Of a DNA stretch of 35,875 nucleotides, positions 8,226 to 16,388 are shown in pieces (position 1 is the first letter of the stretch; each line of letters starts with the position of its first letter). This stretch comes from Spirochaetales bacterium (GTDB taxonomy: Bacteria > Spirochaetota > Spirochaetia > SZUA-6 > JAFGRV01): NCBI GenBank assembly GCA_016928415.1, contig JAFGKU010000026.1:1-35875 (forward strand). Reading direction: 5' to 3'. The translations under genes were made by a program, and so were the position numbers. Below the pieces are notes generated by a model. The model made no database searches and had not been told where the DNA came from. It worked only from the letters and a program-made list of their open reading frames with translations.

Positions 8226-9497
8226 ATGAAAAAACTGGTTATTATACTGTCCATGCTTCTGTGTGGGGCGGCTCTTTTTGGGTTCCAGTATTATTCGAAA
8301 GAGTATTATTATTCGCTGGATTTTCCCAATGACTGGGGCGTTTTGGATGAATCACAGGTTTTTCAGGTCATGTTTACAAACAGCAGCCAGGACTCTGTCG
8401 TGATGGTTACGGCATTTAACGTTGATCATGAATCGACGAATTCGGTGGTATTGAAGAACATCACGACCCGGCTTCAGATGAAGGGTAAGGCCAAACAAGG
8501 TGCCTTCTGCCAGTATAACGCCCTGCGTGGGATTTTTACATTTAAAAGCTCCGGAATGAATCTCAAGGCGGATATGGTTCTTTTCCAGGATGATTATTTC
8601 ATCTACGTGATAATGGCTTACAGTCTTTCCAATACGTTTTCATCGAACCAGAAAATGCTTGCCGGTTTGATTAATTCGTTCAAGATCCATTATGATGAGG
8701 TCATTTATTCCAATAACGGGATACAGGAGAAGACAGACGTCAATATAACGGAAACGGAAGACAAGACCGATTACAGGGAAGACAGCGAGCAGGCAAAACT
8801 GGATAATTTGACAGACACCACCACGCCGACCGGTTCCAATGAATACCGTTTCAAGATTACCTGGAGCGGTAAAACCGAGGAATTTGTATTTGAAGAGCCT
8901 GATTATTATTCGGCCATGAAGGAAATGCAGAAAATAGTGGATAACAATATCTGGCTCTACTTCAAGATCGATCCGGAAACAGACCCGAATTATACACTTC
9001 ATCTCTGGTCCAGGTTTTACCAGGAAATGTATAACAAGAACTATAAGCGGGTGCTGGGGATGGTGGCCTACTTTAAACAGAGGGCTAAAAATGAGAAATG
9101 GTCCGCGTATGACCTGGCCGATCAGGTGGTCAAATGCATCCAGACCATAAATTATGAAAGACCCAGCAATGTCATCACCGAAACCGATAAAGCCGCCAAT
9201 GTTTTTGACTATTTTACCCCGAATGAAATTGCTTGGTATTCGAAGGGGGACTGCGACACCAAATCTCTCTTTATAGTGAGTGTATTGAAACAACTGGGCT
9301 ATGATGCCGTCATGTATTATTCGGAATACTACGGGCATGCCATGGCCGGATTGAACATAAATGCGACCGGAACCTACTTAAAGTTCAATAACAGGAAATA
9401 TTATTTTATTGAATCAACCTACCCCGGGTGGGAAATAGGAGTCTTGCCTCCTGATTTTAAAGATGTTAAAAAATGGAACCTGATCCCCATCAAGTAG
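8226..9497 (+). CDS. Secreted protein with C-terminal transglutaminase-like domain
   Basis: A 423-residue protein with a signal peptide (MKKLVIILSMLLCGAALFG). The N-terminal domain (about 20-165) resembles PsbP/DUF1795-type folds with strands and few motifs. A low-complexity acidic linker follows at about 175-215. The C-terminal part looks like a transglutaminase/protease-like domain: Cys-343 in KGDCDTKS, His-371 in YYGHAMAG and Glu-396 in FIESTYPG would form the Cys-His-acid triad, with Glu in place of the more common Asp. The ATG at 8226 has AAGGAG 8 bases upstream and gives a clean signal peptide. It is the second gene of the operon. Likely substrates are periplasmic or surface proteins or peptides; this is inference. 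Confidence 0.75.
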   Translation: MKKLVIILSMLLCGAALFGFQYYSKEYYYSLDFPNDWGVLDESQVFQVMFTNSSQDSVVMVTAFNVDHESTNSVVLKNITTRLQMKGKAKQGAFCQYNALRGIFTFKSSGMNLKADMVLFQDDYFIYVIMAYSLSNTFSSNQKMLAGLINSFKIHYDEVIYSNNGIQEKTDVNITETEDKTDYREDSEQAKLDNLTDTTTPTGSNEYRFKITWSGKTEEFVFEEPDYYSAMKEMQKIVDNNIWLYFKIDPETDPNYTLHLWSRFYQEMYNKNYKRVLGMVAYFKQRAKNEKWSAYDLADQVVKCIQTINYERPSNVITETDKAANVFDYFTPNEIAWYSKGDCDTKSLFIVSVLKQLGYDAVMYYSEYYGHAMAGLNINATGTYLKFNNRKYYFIESTYPGWEIGVLPPDFKDVKKWNLIPIK

Positions 9498-9509
9498 GAC
9501 GATTGTGAT

Positions 9510-10910
9510 ATGAGATTGTCGAATAAAAGGCCTTCATCCAATTGGAGGCCTTTTTTATCTTTACTGGCGGTATTTTCAGTTATCTCTTGCGCCACGTTTC
9601 AATTCCAATACACTTCAATGGATTTAAAAGATAATGAATCAGAACTGGAAAGACCCGTTTTCCCCGCTTGCCGTTTCATGGTTTTAAGTGATACGCATTT
9701 TGCCTCGGAGAAGCTGGTAAAGGAAGGTCCTCTTGCCTCGACCTATAGAGATGTGAGTTTGAAATTTGTTCTGGAAAGCTCTGAAATACTCGATTCGGCC
9801 CTGGAAACAATTGCATCGGGCAACTTCGATTTTTTCGTTATTACCGGCGATCTTACAAAGGACGGTGAAAAAGAATCACACCTTGACCTTGCCGGGAAAC
9901 TGTCGGGTGTTAAGGACCTGGGGATAAAAGTGTTCGTCATTCCCGGTAATCATGATATCCTCAATCCGCGGGCAGGCATATTAATCGGGGAAACCTATCA
10001 AAAAACCGGTACGGTAACGCCGGATGAGTTTGCCGGGATTTATGCCTCCTGCGGCTACGATGATGCCATTGAACGTGACACGCATTCTCTGAGTTATGTG
10101 GCTGAACCGGTGCCGGGATTATGGCTTCTTCTTTTGGATTCCTGCATTTATAAGGACAATTTGCACCTCAGGGAATCAGAAGGCAACGGCCGGTTGACCC
10201 AGCCGACAGTGGATTGGATAGAATCGGTGCTGTTGTCGGCCGTGAAAAAAAGAAAAGCGGTTCTGGCCTTCCTCCATCACGGACTGCTGGAGCATTATGC
10301 CGGGCAGGAGAAGTACTTCCCGGATTTCGTTTTGGATGATCATAGTGAAGTGGCGAAAATGTTTGCCCATTACCGAATTCCAGTGGTTTTCACGGGGCAT
10401 TACCATGCTCAGGATATAACCCTCGCAAGGTGGGAAAATCCCGGAAGGGTTCTCTATGATATTGAAACGGCTTCATTGGTTTCGTATCCTTTTGCCTTCA
10501 GGGAAATAAGTATATCACGGGAACAGATAATGCGGATTAAAAGCAGGTTTATAACGGATATACCGTCAGCGTCGAAAAGGAAAATTGATTTCAGAACCGA
10601 ATACAGAGTATTGATGATGAAGGCATTGAGGACAAAACTGACGTACGAAATCCGGAAAAGAACTTCCGCCGCCGATGCCGACATACTTGCCCCGCAGGGT
10701 GCCGATGCGGCAATGGCGCATTTCAGGGGAGATGAAGTGTATAACAGGGATATACTGGTGTACAGGAAAGGGCTCACTCTTGTTGGCTGGTTTGCCTCTT
10801 TGTTTCTTACCGACCTTTTTTACGGGCTCTGGCATGACCTGGAACCTCCTGACAACGATCTGATCATCGACCTTTCTACGCTTGAGTGGAGTAACCCCTC
10901 TCCACGATGA
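9510..10910 (+). CDS. Calcineurin-like metallophosphoesterase lipoprotein
   Basis: A 466-residue lipoprotein with signal sequence and lipobox VISC (Cys-27). It carries the dinuclear-metal phosphoesterase motifs: LSDTHF (D-x-H), ITGDLTKDG, PGNHD, LHHG and FTGHYH (G-H-x-H), so the catalytic centre appears intact. A C-terminal region of roughly 130 residues beyond the phosphoesterase domain is unassigned. Its substrate outside the cytoplasm could be a phospholipid head group, nucleotide or polysaccharide phosphate. It is the third gene of the operon. Codons 6-16 overlap a hairpin plus T-run that looks like an intrinsic terminator. The start is kept at 9510 because downstream starts would lose the lipoprotein signal. 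Only a weak AGGA precedes it. Confidence 0.85.
   Translation: MRLSNKRPSSNWRPFLSLLAVFSVISCATFQFQYTSMDLKDNESELERPVFPACRFMVLSDTHFASEKLVKEGPLASTYRDVSLKFVLESSEILDSALETIASGNFDFFVITGDLTKDGEKESHLDLAGKLSGVKDLGIKVFVIPGNHDILNPRAGILIGETYQKTGTVTPDEFAGIYASCGYDDAIERDTHSLSYVAEPVPGLWLLLLDSCIYKDNLHLRESEGNGRLTQPTVDWIESVLLSAVKKRKAVLAFLHHGLLEHYAGQEKYFPDFVLDDHSEVAKMFAHYRIPVVFTGHYHAQDITLARWENPGRVLYDIETASLVSYPFAFREISISREQIMRIKSRFITDIPSASKRKIDFRTEYRVLMMKALRTKLTYEIRKRTSAADADILAPQGADAAMAHFRGDEVYNRDILVYRKGLTLVGWFASLFLTDLFYGLWHDLEPPDNDLIIDLSTLEWSNPSPR
9525..9556 (+). terminator. Intrinsic-terminator-like hairpin inside the 5' coding region of the phosphoesterase gene
   Basis: AAAAGGCCT (9525-9533) pairs perfectly with AGGCCTTTT (9546-9554), followed by further Ts. 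It starts 28 bases after the stop of the transglutaminase-like gene and lies within the signal-peptide codons of the next gene. It could attenuate transcription into the third gene. Confidence 0.55.
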
Positions 10911-10934
10911 CAGGCAAAAGCAGGAAGTCCGGAA

Positions 10935-12191
10935 TTATCTGCTTTTCAGCCTTTCAAGCAGATTGAAAAATTCAGGGAAAGTCACATTGGCCGCTTCCGC
11001 CGTTGTAATGGTGGTTGTACCCTCAATGGCCAGGCCGGCTACGGACAAGGCCATTACCACGCGGTGGTCGTCATGGCCGTTTACCCTGGTACCCTTTAAA
11101 AGGCTTCTTTTTATTTCAAGGCCGTCGGGGCGTTCCTCTACCCGGGCGCCGAGCCGGGTGAGTTCCTCTTTCATTACGGCTATCCTGTCTGTTTCCTTGA
11201 GTCGTGCCTGGGCTACGTTATAGAACCGCGTTGTGCCTTCCGCGAAACAGGCCGTCACGGCGAGGGCCGGCAGGGAATCGGGAATGCTGTTCAGGTCGAA
11301 TTCACCGCCTTTCAATTCTCCTCCCTTTATCGTTATCCTGTTGTTCCCTGTATCAATCCGGCATCCCATTTTTTCAAGGATAGTCACGACTTCCTTGTCT
11401 CCCTGTGAATCATTCATATCCAGCCCGATGAGTGTAAGTTCCGAAGCTGTTATGGCGGCGGCGCAGAGAAAAAAGGTGGCGGAGGAGAAATCGGCCGGAA
11501 TTCGCCTTTCAAAGGCCCTGTATTTGTGCCCGCCTTTGACCCGCACATACTTCATGTCCTCGTGTATTACCCTGGCTTCCAGGCGTTCAAGCCAGTCCAG
11601 GGTCATCTGCACGTACGGCCGTTCGTTCAATTCCAGTACATGAATTTCCGAGTCCCCTTCGGCAAGGGGGCAATTTATCAAAAGACTTGTCAAATACTGC
11701 GATGTGGGGCACTTTATACTGGTTCTGCCGCCGGATATCGGGCCTGAGATGACTACGGGTGCGCAGCCATTGTTCCGTGTGGAATAGCCTTTGGCACCCA
11801 GGTCCCGGAGAGAATCGAGAAGATGGGTAATCGGCCTTTTCCTGATCTGGTCATCGCCTGTCAGGACGACCCATTCGGATTGAAGCGCCGCGCTTCCCGC
11901 CGCTATGTAGAGCGTGGTCCCGGAATTCTCCACGTTGATAACATCGGAAGGAGTCTTTAACCGGCCCCCCGTGCCTTCAATCTCCCAGCCGTCATCGACG
12001 ACCCTGATGCCTGCGCCCAGGTGGGCATAGGCATCCACGCTTGCCTTCGTGTCCCTGGATACCAGGGGTTCCCTTATCATCGATTTACCGTTTGCCAGCG
12101 AGGCAAGAGCCACGGCCCGGATGGTATGCGACTTGGAAGCCGGTATCTTCACTTCCCCGGCCAACCTGCATTTTTCTATTGAAACATCCAT
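10935..12191 (-). CDS. aroA: 3-phosphoshikimate 1-carboxyvinyltransferase (EPSP synthase)
   Basis: Shikimate-pathway enzyme joining shikimate-3-phosphate and PEP; 418 aa, normal for the family. Aligned by eye to E. coli AroA, these residues are kept: the Lys-22 motif (IPASKSHTIRA), Arg-124 (RKRPITHLLDSL), Gln-171 (TSQYLTSLL), Asp-313 (SIPDSLPA), the K-E-x-D-R group (ARLKETDRIAVM) and Arg-386 (DDHRVVMAL). Two positions differ: the loop equivalent to NAGTAMRP reads NSGTTLYI, and the residue equivalent to Lys-411 before TFP is Val. I believe spirochaete AroA proteins often share these changes, but that is recollection. No other aro genes are near, and the gene converges on the phosphoesterase operon. 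Confidence 0.87.
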   Translation of the reverse strand: MDVSIEKCRLAGEVKIPASKSHTIRAVALASLANGKSMIREPLVSRDTKASVDAYAHLGAGIRVVDDGWEIEGTGGRLKTPSDVINVENSGTTLYIAAGSAALQSEWVVLTGDDQIRKRPITHLLDSLRDLGAKGYSTRNNGCAPVVISGPISGGRTSIKCPTSQYLTSLLINCPLAEGDSEIHVLELNERPYVQMTLDWLERLEARVIHEDMKYVRVKGGHKYRAFERRIPADFSSATFFLCAAAITASELTLIGLDMNDSQGDKEVVTILEKMGCRIDTGNNRITIKGGELKGGEFDLNSIPDSLPALAVTACFAEGTTRFYNVAQARLKETDRIAVMKEELTRLGARVEERPDGLEIKRSLLKGTRVNGHDDHRVVMALSVAGLAIEGTTTITTAEAANVTFPEFFNLLERLKSR

Positions 12192-12271
12192 GAATTCTCT
12201 CCTTGGCCGTATTGTATCAAGCCCTCATTTCCGGCGCAATAGGGTTCCCGTTGCCGCCTTCTTCGGTTAAA

Positions 12272-12994
12272 ATGGCAGACATGCATTTACAAAAAATAAC
12301 AGTCAAAACAGGCGAATTTCCCACCAGGGAGTTTTATCCCTTCAATCTGCCTCTTATTCAGAACCTGGGCACGATCGAATTCACCAAACCGGTCACTTTT
12401 TTCGCCGGTGATAATGGTTCGGGGAAATCGACGCTTCTGGAAGCAATCACGGAAAGCTGCGGCATTTATATCTGGCAGGGTGTAATCCGCGAAAGGTATA
12501 AGTTTAATCCCTATGAAAAGGCGCTTCAGCGATATCTCTCGGCAAACTGGTCGGACGGGTGGGTGCCGGGATCTTTTTTCGGTGCTTCCATTTTCAGAAA
12601 TTTTGCCCAGTTATTGGATGAATGGGCTGCCTCTGACCCGGGCATTCTTGAGTACTTCGGCGGGAAATCTCTGATGACCCAGTCACATGGTGAGTCTCTC
12701 ATGTCGTTTTTCAGAAACAGGTTTTTATTAAAAGGTCTGTATATCCTGGATGAACCGGAAACAGCACTCTCACCCAAAACTCAATTGGAGCTGTTGGAAA
12801 TACTGTGCCGGAGTGTCAGAACAAAGGAGGTCCAGTACATAATTGCCACCCATTCCCCCATTCTTCTTGCCTGTCCCGATGCGGTAATTTACGACTTCAA
12901 TTCCCAGCCTGTAAAACAGGTGCCTTATGAAGATACCGAACATTATCAGGTTTACAGGGAATTCATGGCCGATTACGGTAAATATATTTCGTAA
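12272..12994 (+). CDS. Single-chain AAA/ABC-type ATPase (COG3910-like)
   Basis: A 240-residue soluble ATPase with Walker A GDNGSGKST (46-54), an ABC-like signature SHGESLMSFF, Walker B LYILDEPETALS and a switch histidine in IIATHSPIL. The order and compact size match stand-alone predicted ATPases of the SMC/RecF-like group. There is no membrane partner, and no nuclease of the kind paired with such ATPases in defence systems, next to it, so a function cannot be given. The start is uncertain: ATGs at 12272 and 12281 are both possible and neither has a clear ribosome site. The gene is divergent from aroA with about 80 bases between them, and its stop lies 7 bases from the stop of the convergent HU-like gene. 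Confidence 0.8.
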   Translation: MADMHLQKITVKTGEFPTREFYPFNLPLIQNLGTIEFTKPVTFFAGDNGSGKSTLLEAITESCGIYIWQGVIRERYKFNPYEKALQRYLSANWSDGWVPGSFFGASIFRNFAQLLDEWAASDPGILEYFGGKSLMTQSHGESLMSFFRNRFLLKGLYILDEPETALSPKTQLELLEILCRSVRTKEVQYIIATHSPILLACPDAVIYDFNSQPVKQVPYEDTEHYQVYREFMADYGKYIS

Positions 12995-13001
12995 TCCGTT
13001 A

Positions 13002-13853
13002 TCATTCCACGATCGTAATGGATGCCTTTTCCCTCATGTGACTGCTGAATTTGATTGTAGGTACAAACATTTCCGGTTTGGCGCTTACGGTGATATCCTT
13101 GCCCGTTTTAATATTTTTCATAACCCTCGCCTTGCGGGCCGCGCGTTTTTTCAGGAACAGCCTGCCAATTCTGCCCAGGGGAACCTTGCTGCCCAGGAGT
13201 ATCCCCGATTCAAGGACAACGAGGTAATCGTCAAGAATTTGCCGTACAAGTTTCTGTGTCACCGTGTTTTTGCTGGCTACATAGTTCACGATCGATTTCA
13301 TGTTAAACTGGTCAGGGGTATTTTCTTCATCGAGAGAGATCTTCCTGTTGACCTTGGTAAATCCATTGGTAAGGAATATGGTCGCTTCCCGGATGCGTTT
13401 TTCCTGGTTATCCAGCGACACATCTTCGGGACAAACGGCAATCGTCAGTACGGCGGACGTTGTCTTGATGGGCCCGCCCGCAAATTTGGCTTCCTGGTCC
13501 GTTTTAATGTTATCTTTGATCTCTGTTTCCGGAATGATGACAAGGTCCGGAACATCCGCACGGAGTTTGATGCTGGCGTATTCCATCCAGCGCTTGCCTT
13601 CTTTTAATGAGCCAAGACTGATTAATGAGCCTGAGTAGGTTAAAAGGAGTGCCGCCCTGGGATCGTCCCTGTCAAAAGACGTGATCTCCGTCATGTCGAG
13701 TAATTTGATCTGGGATTCAAACATTCCCCTTTTCTCATACCAGTTCCATACGATTTTCTGGAATGACTCTTCCGTTGCAGGCAACCCGGATGATTCCGTG
13801 ACGCTTCTTAAGTGCCGCTCTATATTTATGGGAAGTTGTATACTCTCATCCAT
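13002..13853 (-). CDS. Protein with C-terminal HU/IHF-like DNA-binding domain
   Basis: A 283-residue cytoplasmic protein. Residues from about 190 to 280 align by eye along the whole length of HU: an N-terminal helical part (MKSIVNYVASKNTVTQKLV), the GRIGRLFLKKRAAR strand region corresponding to HU's GFGTF...R, and NIKTGKDI...KPEMFVPTIKFSSHMRE corresponding to the DNA-contacting arm and C-terminus. The arm proline that HU uses to kink DNA (the P in RNPQTG) is replaced by Ile. The N-terminal 185 residues are unassigned, mixed alpha/beta by appearance. AGGAGGAG lies about 8 bases before the ATG. It may be a nucleoid or regulatory protein; the target is unknown. Confidence 0.7.
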   Translation of the reverse strand: MDESIQLPINIERHLRSVTESSGLPATEESFQKIVWNWYEKRGMFESQIKLLDMTEITSFDRDDPRAALLLTYSGSLISLGSLKEGKRWMEYASIKLRADVPDLVIIPETEIKDNIKTDQEAKFAGGPIKTTSAVLTIAVCPEDVSLDNQEKRIREATIFLTNGFTKVNRKISLDEENTPDQFNMKSIVNYVASKNTVTQKLVRQILDDYLVVLESGILLGSKVPLGRIGRLFLKKRAARKARVMKNIKTGKDITVSAKPEMFVPTIKFSSHMREKASITIVE

Positions 13854-13942
13854 ATATCATCTCCTCCTCTTTTGAACTAAACTATAACGCAACTGAAGAT
13901 ATTTCACAAGTATTTAGGTATTGCCCGGGGAGGTTCGACGGG

Positions 13943-16234
13943 TCAGGATATTAATTCATACCCCTTTTTATTAAAAAGCCTCAGACAGGCGGCGACGGCT
14001 TTCTCATCATAGCATTTTCCCCGTTTATCGTTTATTTCTTCCAAGGCTTTGTCAATTCCAAGCGACGGTCTATAGGGCCTGTAGGAAGCCATGGCCTCCA
14101 CCACGTCGGCCACTGCGAGTATTTTCGCCTCTCTTCGAATTTGATCGCCTTTCAGGCCGGACGGGTAACCTGAACCGTCAATCCTTTCATGGTGCTGAAG
14201 TATGACTTCCGCAATAGGCCATGGGAAATTGATTTTTATCAGAATGTCATAGGCCGTCTTCGGATGGTGTTTTATCAAGGTGAATTCCACCTCGGACAAA
14301 CGGCCCGGTTTATTGAGAATTTCCGACGGAACGGATATTTTACCCAGATCATGTACAATCCCCGCCATACGAACGCATTCAATCTCCTCTTCCGTACATC
14401 CCATTTCAGTCGCGATCGAACGGCTTAAATCCGATACGCGCCTTTGATGCCCGGCCGTGTACGGGTCCCGGACTTCAATGGTGAGGGCGATCATTTCAAT
14501 GAAACCGCTCATGGCCATGCGGAGTACTTCCAGGTTATTTTCAAGGGATTTTTGTTGTTTATCCAGCTTTTCAAAAAGAAGGGCGCACCTGAGAGGAACA
14601 CTGATGACATTCTCCAGCAGGGTGTAAAAACTTTCAAAATGCTCATCCAGTAAATTTATCACTATAAATCCCAAATCCTGAAGGGGAACGATAATCAATG
14701 AATATTTTTCCTCTTTTCCGATAATCGTTGTATTGAGCAGTTTCATAAGGTTGTGCCTGCTCTTTTCAGTTTTACTTTTCACAATTTTCCCCTGATTAAC
14801 GGCCGTAAGGCATTCGTATTTCAGCGGACCCGGTTTTTTTTCGTAAAGGCAAAATATGAACCTGTCCAGACCCAGGGAAGCCAGATTATTTTCAAGCTGT
14901 TTTACCTGGCTTTCCAGCTTCAGTGAAAACAGGAGATTCGCCTGCAGCATATTAAGACGATATTGACTGTTGAAAAAGATATTCCGGCTGTATTGTTCGA
15001 ATTCAATCTCCTTTTGCTGGATGAAGGAGAGGGTTTTAAAATAAATGATATCCACCCCCGGGATTTTATCAGGGCCGGGATTAATGAGGGTGAATGCGGT
15101 TGCTATGCATTCTTTGAATTCCGATAGCCAGGTCTTTTCTACCAATGGGGTAATGAGATATTTCATTATTCTGGATAGAAAGGTCCGCCCGTCTCCATTT
15201 TTCTTCAGTTTCATCATCAGTTCCGGGAGACCCTCGAGAAGCTTTATCAGATTTTTATCGGGCCTTTCCCCCTTTTGGCACTTTTGTACCAAACCGTCGC
15301 ATACGGCGGATAATTTATATTCAAGGGAGCGTTTTTTCGAACCGGAAATCTCGTATGGCTTAAGCAGGCATTGGCAGCCGCAGGAATCCCGGATGATCAA
15401 TTCAGCAGGCAGGAATACTTTTTCCGGGACCGATTCCCCCCATATGGCGGCACACAGGATATGTGCCGCTTTCTCCCCCATTCTGAACAGCGGTTGGCGT
15501 ACCGTGGTAAGCGGCGGATGTGAATTGGCGCTTATTTCTATATCGTCGAACCCCGTAACGGCAATTTCGAAAGGAATCGTTATTCCCCTGTTTTTCAGTT
15601 CACTCATGGCACCGAAGGCCATGTAGTCGTTTGATGCGACAATGACCTCGAATTCCTGTTTTCGTTTGTCAAGCAGGATGTTGACAGCATCCCTGCCGGA
15701 ATCGTTTAAAAAATTACCCGGCATTATGAGTTCATCGCGAATGATTATACCGTGGGATTGAAGGGCTTCGCAGTAAATATCGAATCTTTCCTTCGATGAT
15801 TGATGGTTATCCCTGCCCCGTATAAAGGCAAGCCGTTTGTATTGATGGTCTTTGCAGAGGTGTTTCATCAATGCCGTGAAACCGGCGGCATTATCTTCCA
15901 TGACAGACGGGATACCCTCGATTGCCGAACCTATGCTAACGATGGGCCTGGATTTGTATTTGGCAAGAAAAGAACTGAACTCGTCTTTGGACATGAATTG
16001 TCCCAGGGTCGGTGTCAGAATAATATATCCGTCAAATGCCTTTTCCAGGGAAAAGTCATAAATTCTGTTTTTTGCCGAATCAAACGGATTCGGCGCCTTC
16101 AGCGAGGAGCCTTCGAAGCAGAGTATATTGCAATTTTCATCCGTCAAGCCTCTTTTGATCCCGTTTAAAATGGTTATTTGATAAGGGGTGTTTAGATCAT
16201 CAAGGAGAACGGCAACTAATGGTCGCTTTTTCAT
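13943..16234 (-). CDS. LacI-type sugar-binding sensor fused to HD-GYP c-di-GMP phosphodiesterase
   Basis: A 763-residue sensor predicted to hydrolyse c-di-GMP. Residues 1-282 form a LacI/periplasmic-binding fold without helix-turn-helix, ending with RDSCGC (282-287). The linker with a GAF-like segment (about 290-570) resembles the linker of the GGDEF sensor at 2824 (compare LASLGLDRFIFCLYE here with LPDIGIRDCYIALYD there). The HD-GYP domain has HQRRVSDLS, the HD motif IVHDLGK (626-632) and HHERIDGSGYPSGL with the GYP triplet at 689-691, all intact. I place the start at the ATG at 16234 because the protein then begins like its paralog. A longer frame from the ATG at 16336 is possible. No ribosome site precedes 16234. 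The gene is divergent from the GH5 gene. Confidence 0.9.
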   Translation of the reverse strand: MKKRPLVAVLLDDLNTPYQITILNGIKRGLTDENCNILCFEGSSLKAPNPFDSAKNRIYDFSLEKAFDGYIILTPTLGQFMSKDEFSSFLAKYKSRPIVSIGSAIEGIPSVMEDNAAGFTALMKHLCKDHQYKRLAFIRGRDNHQSSKERFDIYCEALQSHGIIIRDELIMPGNFLNDSGRDAVNILLDKRKQEFEVIVASNDYMAFGAMSELKNRGITIPFEIAVTGFDDIEISANSHPPLTTVRQPLFRMGEKAAHILCAAIWGESVPEKVFLPAELIIRDSCGCQCLLKPYEISGSKKRSLEYKLSAVCDGLVQKCQKGERPDKNLIKLLEGLPELMMKLKKNGDGRTFLSRIMKYLITPLVEKTWLSEFKECIATAFTLINPGPDKIPGVDIIYFKTLSFIQQKEIEFEQYSRNIFFNSQYRLNMLQANLLFSLKLESQVKQLENNLASLGLDRFIFCLYEKKPGPLKYECLTAVNQGKIVKSKTEKSRHNLMKLLNTTIIGKEEKYSLIIVPLQDLGFIVINLLDEHFESFYTLLENVISVPLRCALLFEKLDKQQKSLENNLEVLRMAMSGFIEMIALTIEVRDPYTAGHQRRVSDLSRSIATEMGCTEEEIECVRMAGIVHDLGKISVPSEILNKPGRLSEVEFTLIKHHPKTAYDILIKINFPWPIAEVILQHHERIDGSGYPSGLKGDQIRREAKILAVADVVEAMASYRPYRPSLGIDKALEEINDKRGKCYDEKAVAACLRLFNKKGYELIS

Positions 16235-16242
16235 ATTGATAA

Positions 16243-16255
16243 ATTTAATGATAAT
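16243..16255. promoter_or_regulatory. 13-base motif shared with the GGDEF sensor gene
   Basis: ATTTAATGATAAT occurs here, 8 bases upstream of the HD-GYP sensor ATG, and identically at 5141-5153 upstream of the GGDEF sensor, in the same orientation relative to both genes. It could be a shared operator or promoter segment. Read on the - strand, a TTGAAT and TATCAT pair spaced by 17 bases overlaps it. Confidence 0.4.
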
Positions 16256-16325
16256 GGAAACATCCTGCACATTCAAGGTTTTAATAAAAAAGGTATATGA
16301 TGCTGTAAATTCTATTAATATTGTA

Positions 16326-16354
16326 TTGGCGAACATCAATCCTTCTTTTATAAT
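16326..16354 (+). promoter_or_regulatory. Probable sigma-70 type promoter of the GH5 gene
   Basis: TTGGCG (16326-16331), a 17-base spacer and a perfect TATAAT (16349-16354). Transcription would start near 16361, leaving a leader of about 28 bases that contains the AGGGGG ribosome site. Confidence 0.55.
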
Positions 16355-16388
16355 CAGTCAAGTAATTAATCAAAATTTAGGGGGTATT

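Noticed and set aside
8640-9338. Long antisense frame (232 codons) opposite the transglutaminase-like gene
   Set aside because: The sense gene has signal peptide, motifs and ribosome site; the antisense product has no domain and mirrors the sense codons.
10882-11223. Antisense frames opposite aroA
   Set aside because: They lack ribosome sites and domains; aroA motifs lie on the other strand.
12203-13853. ATPase plus HU-like gene as a defence module
   Set aside because: The genes are convergent, not an operon, and no nuclease or toxin effector is present.
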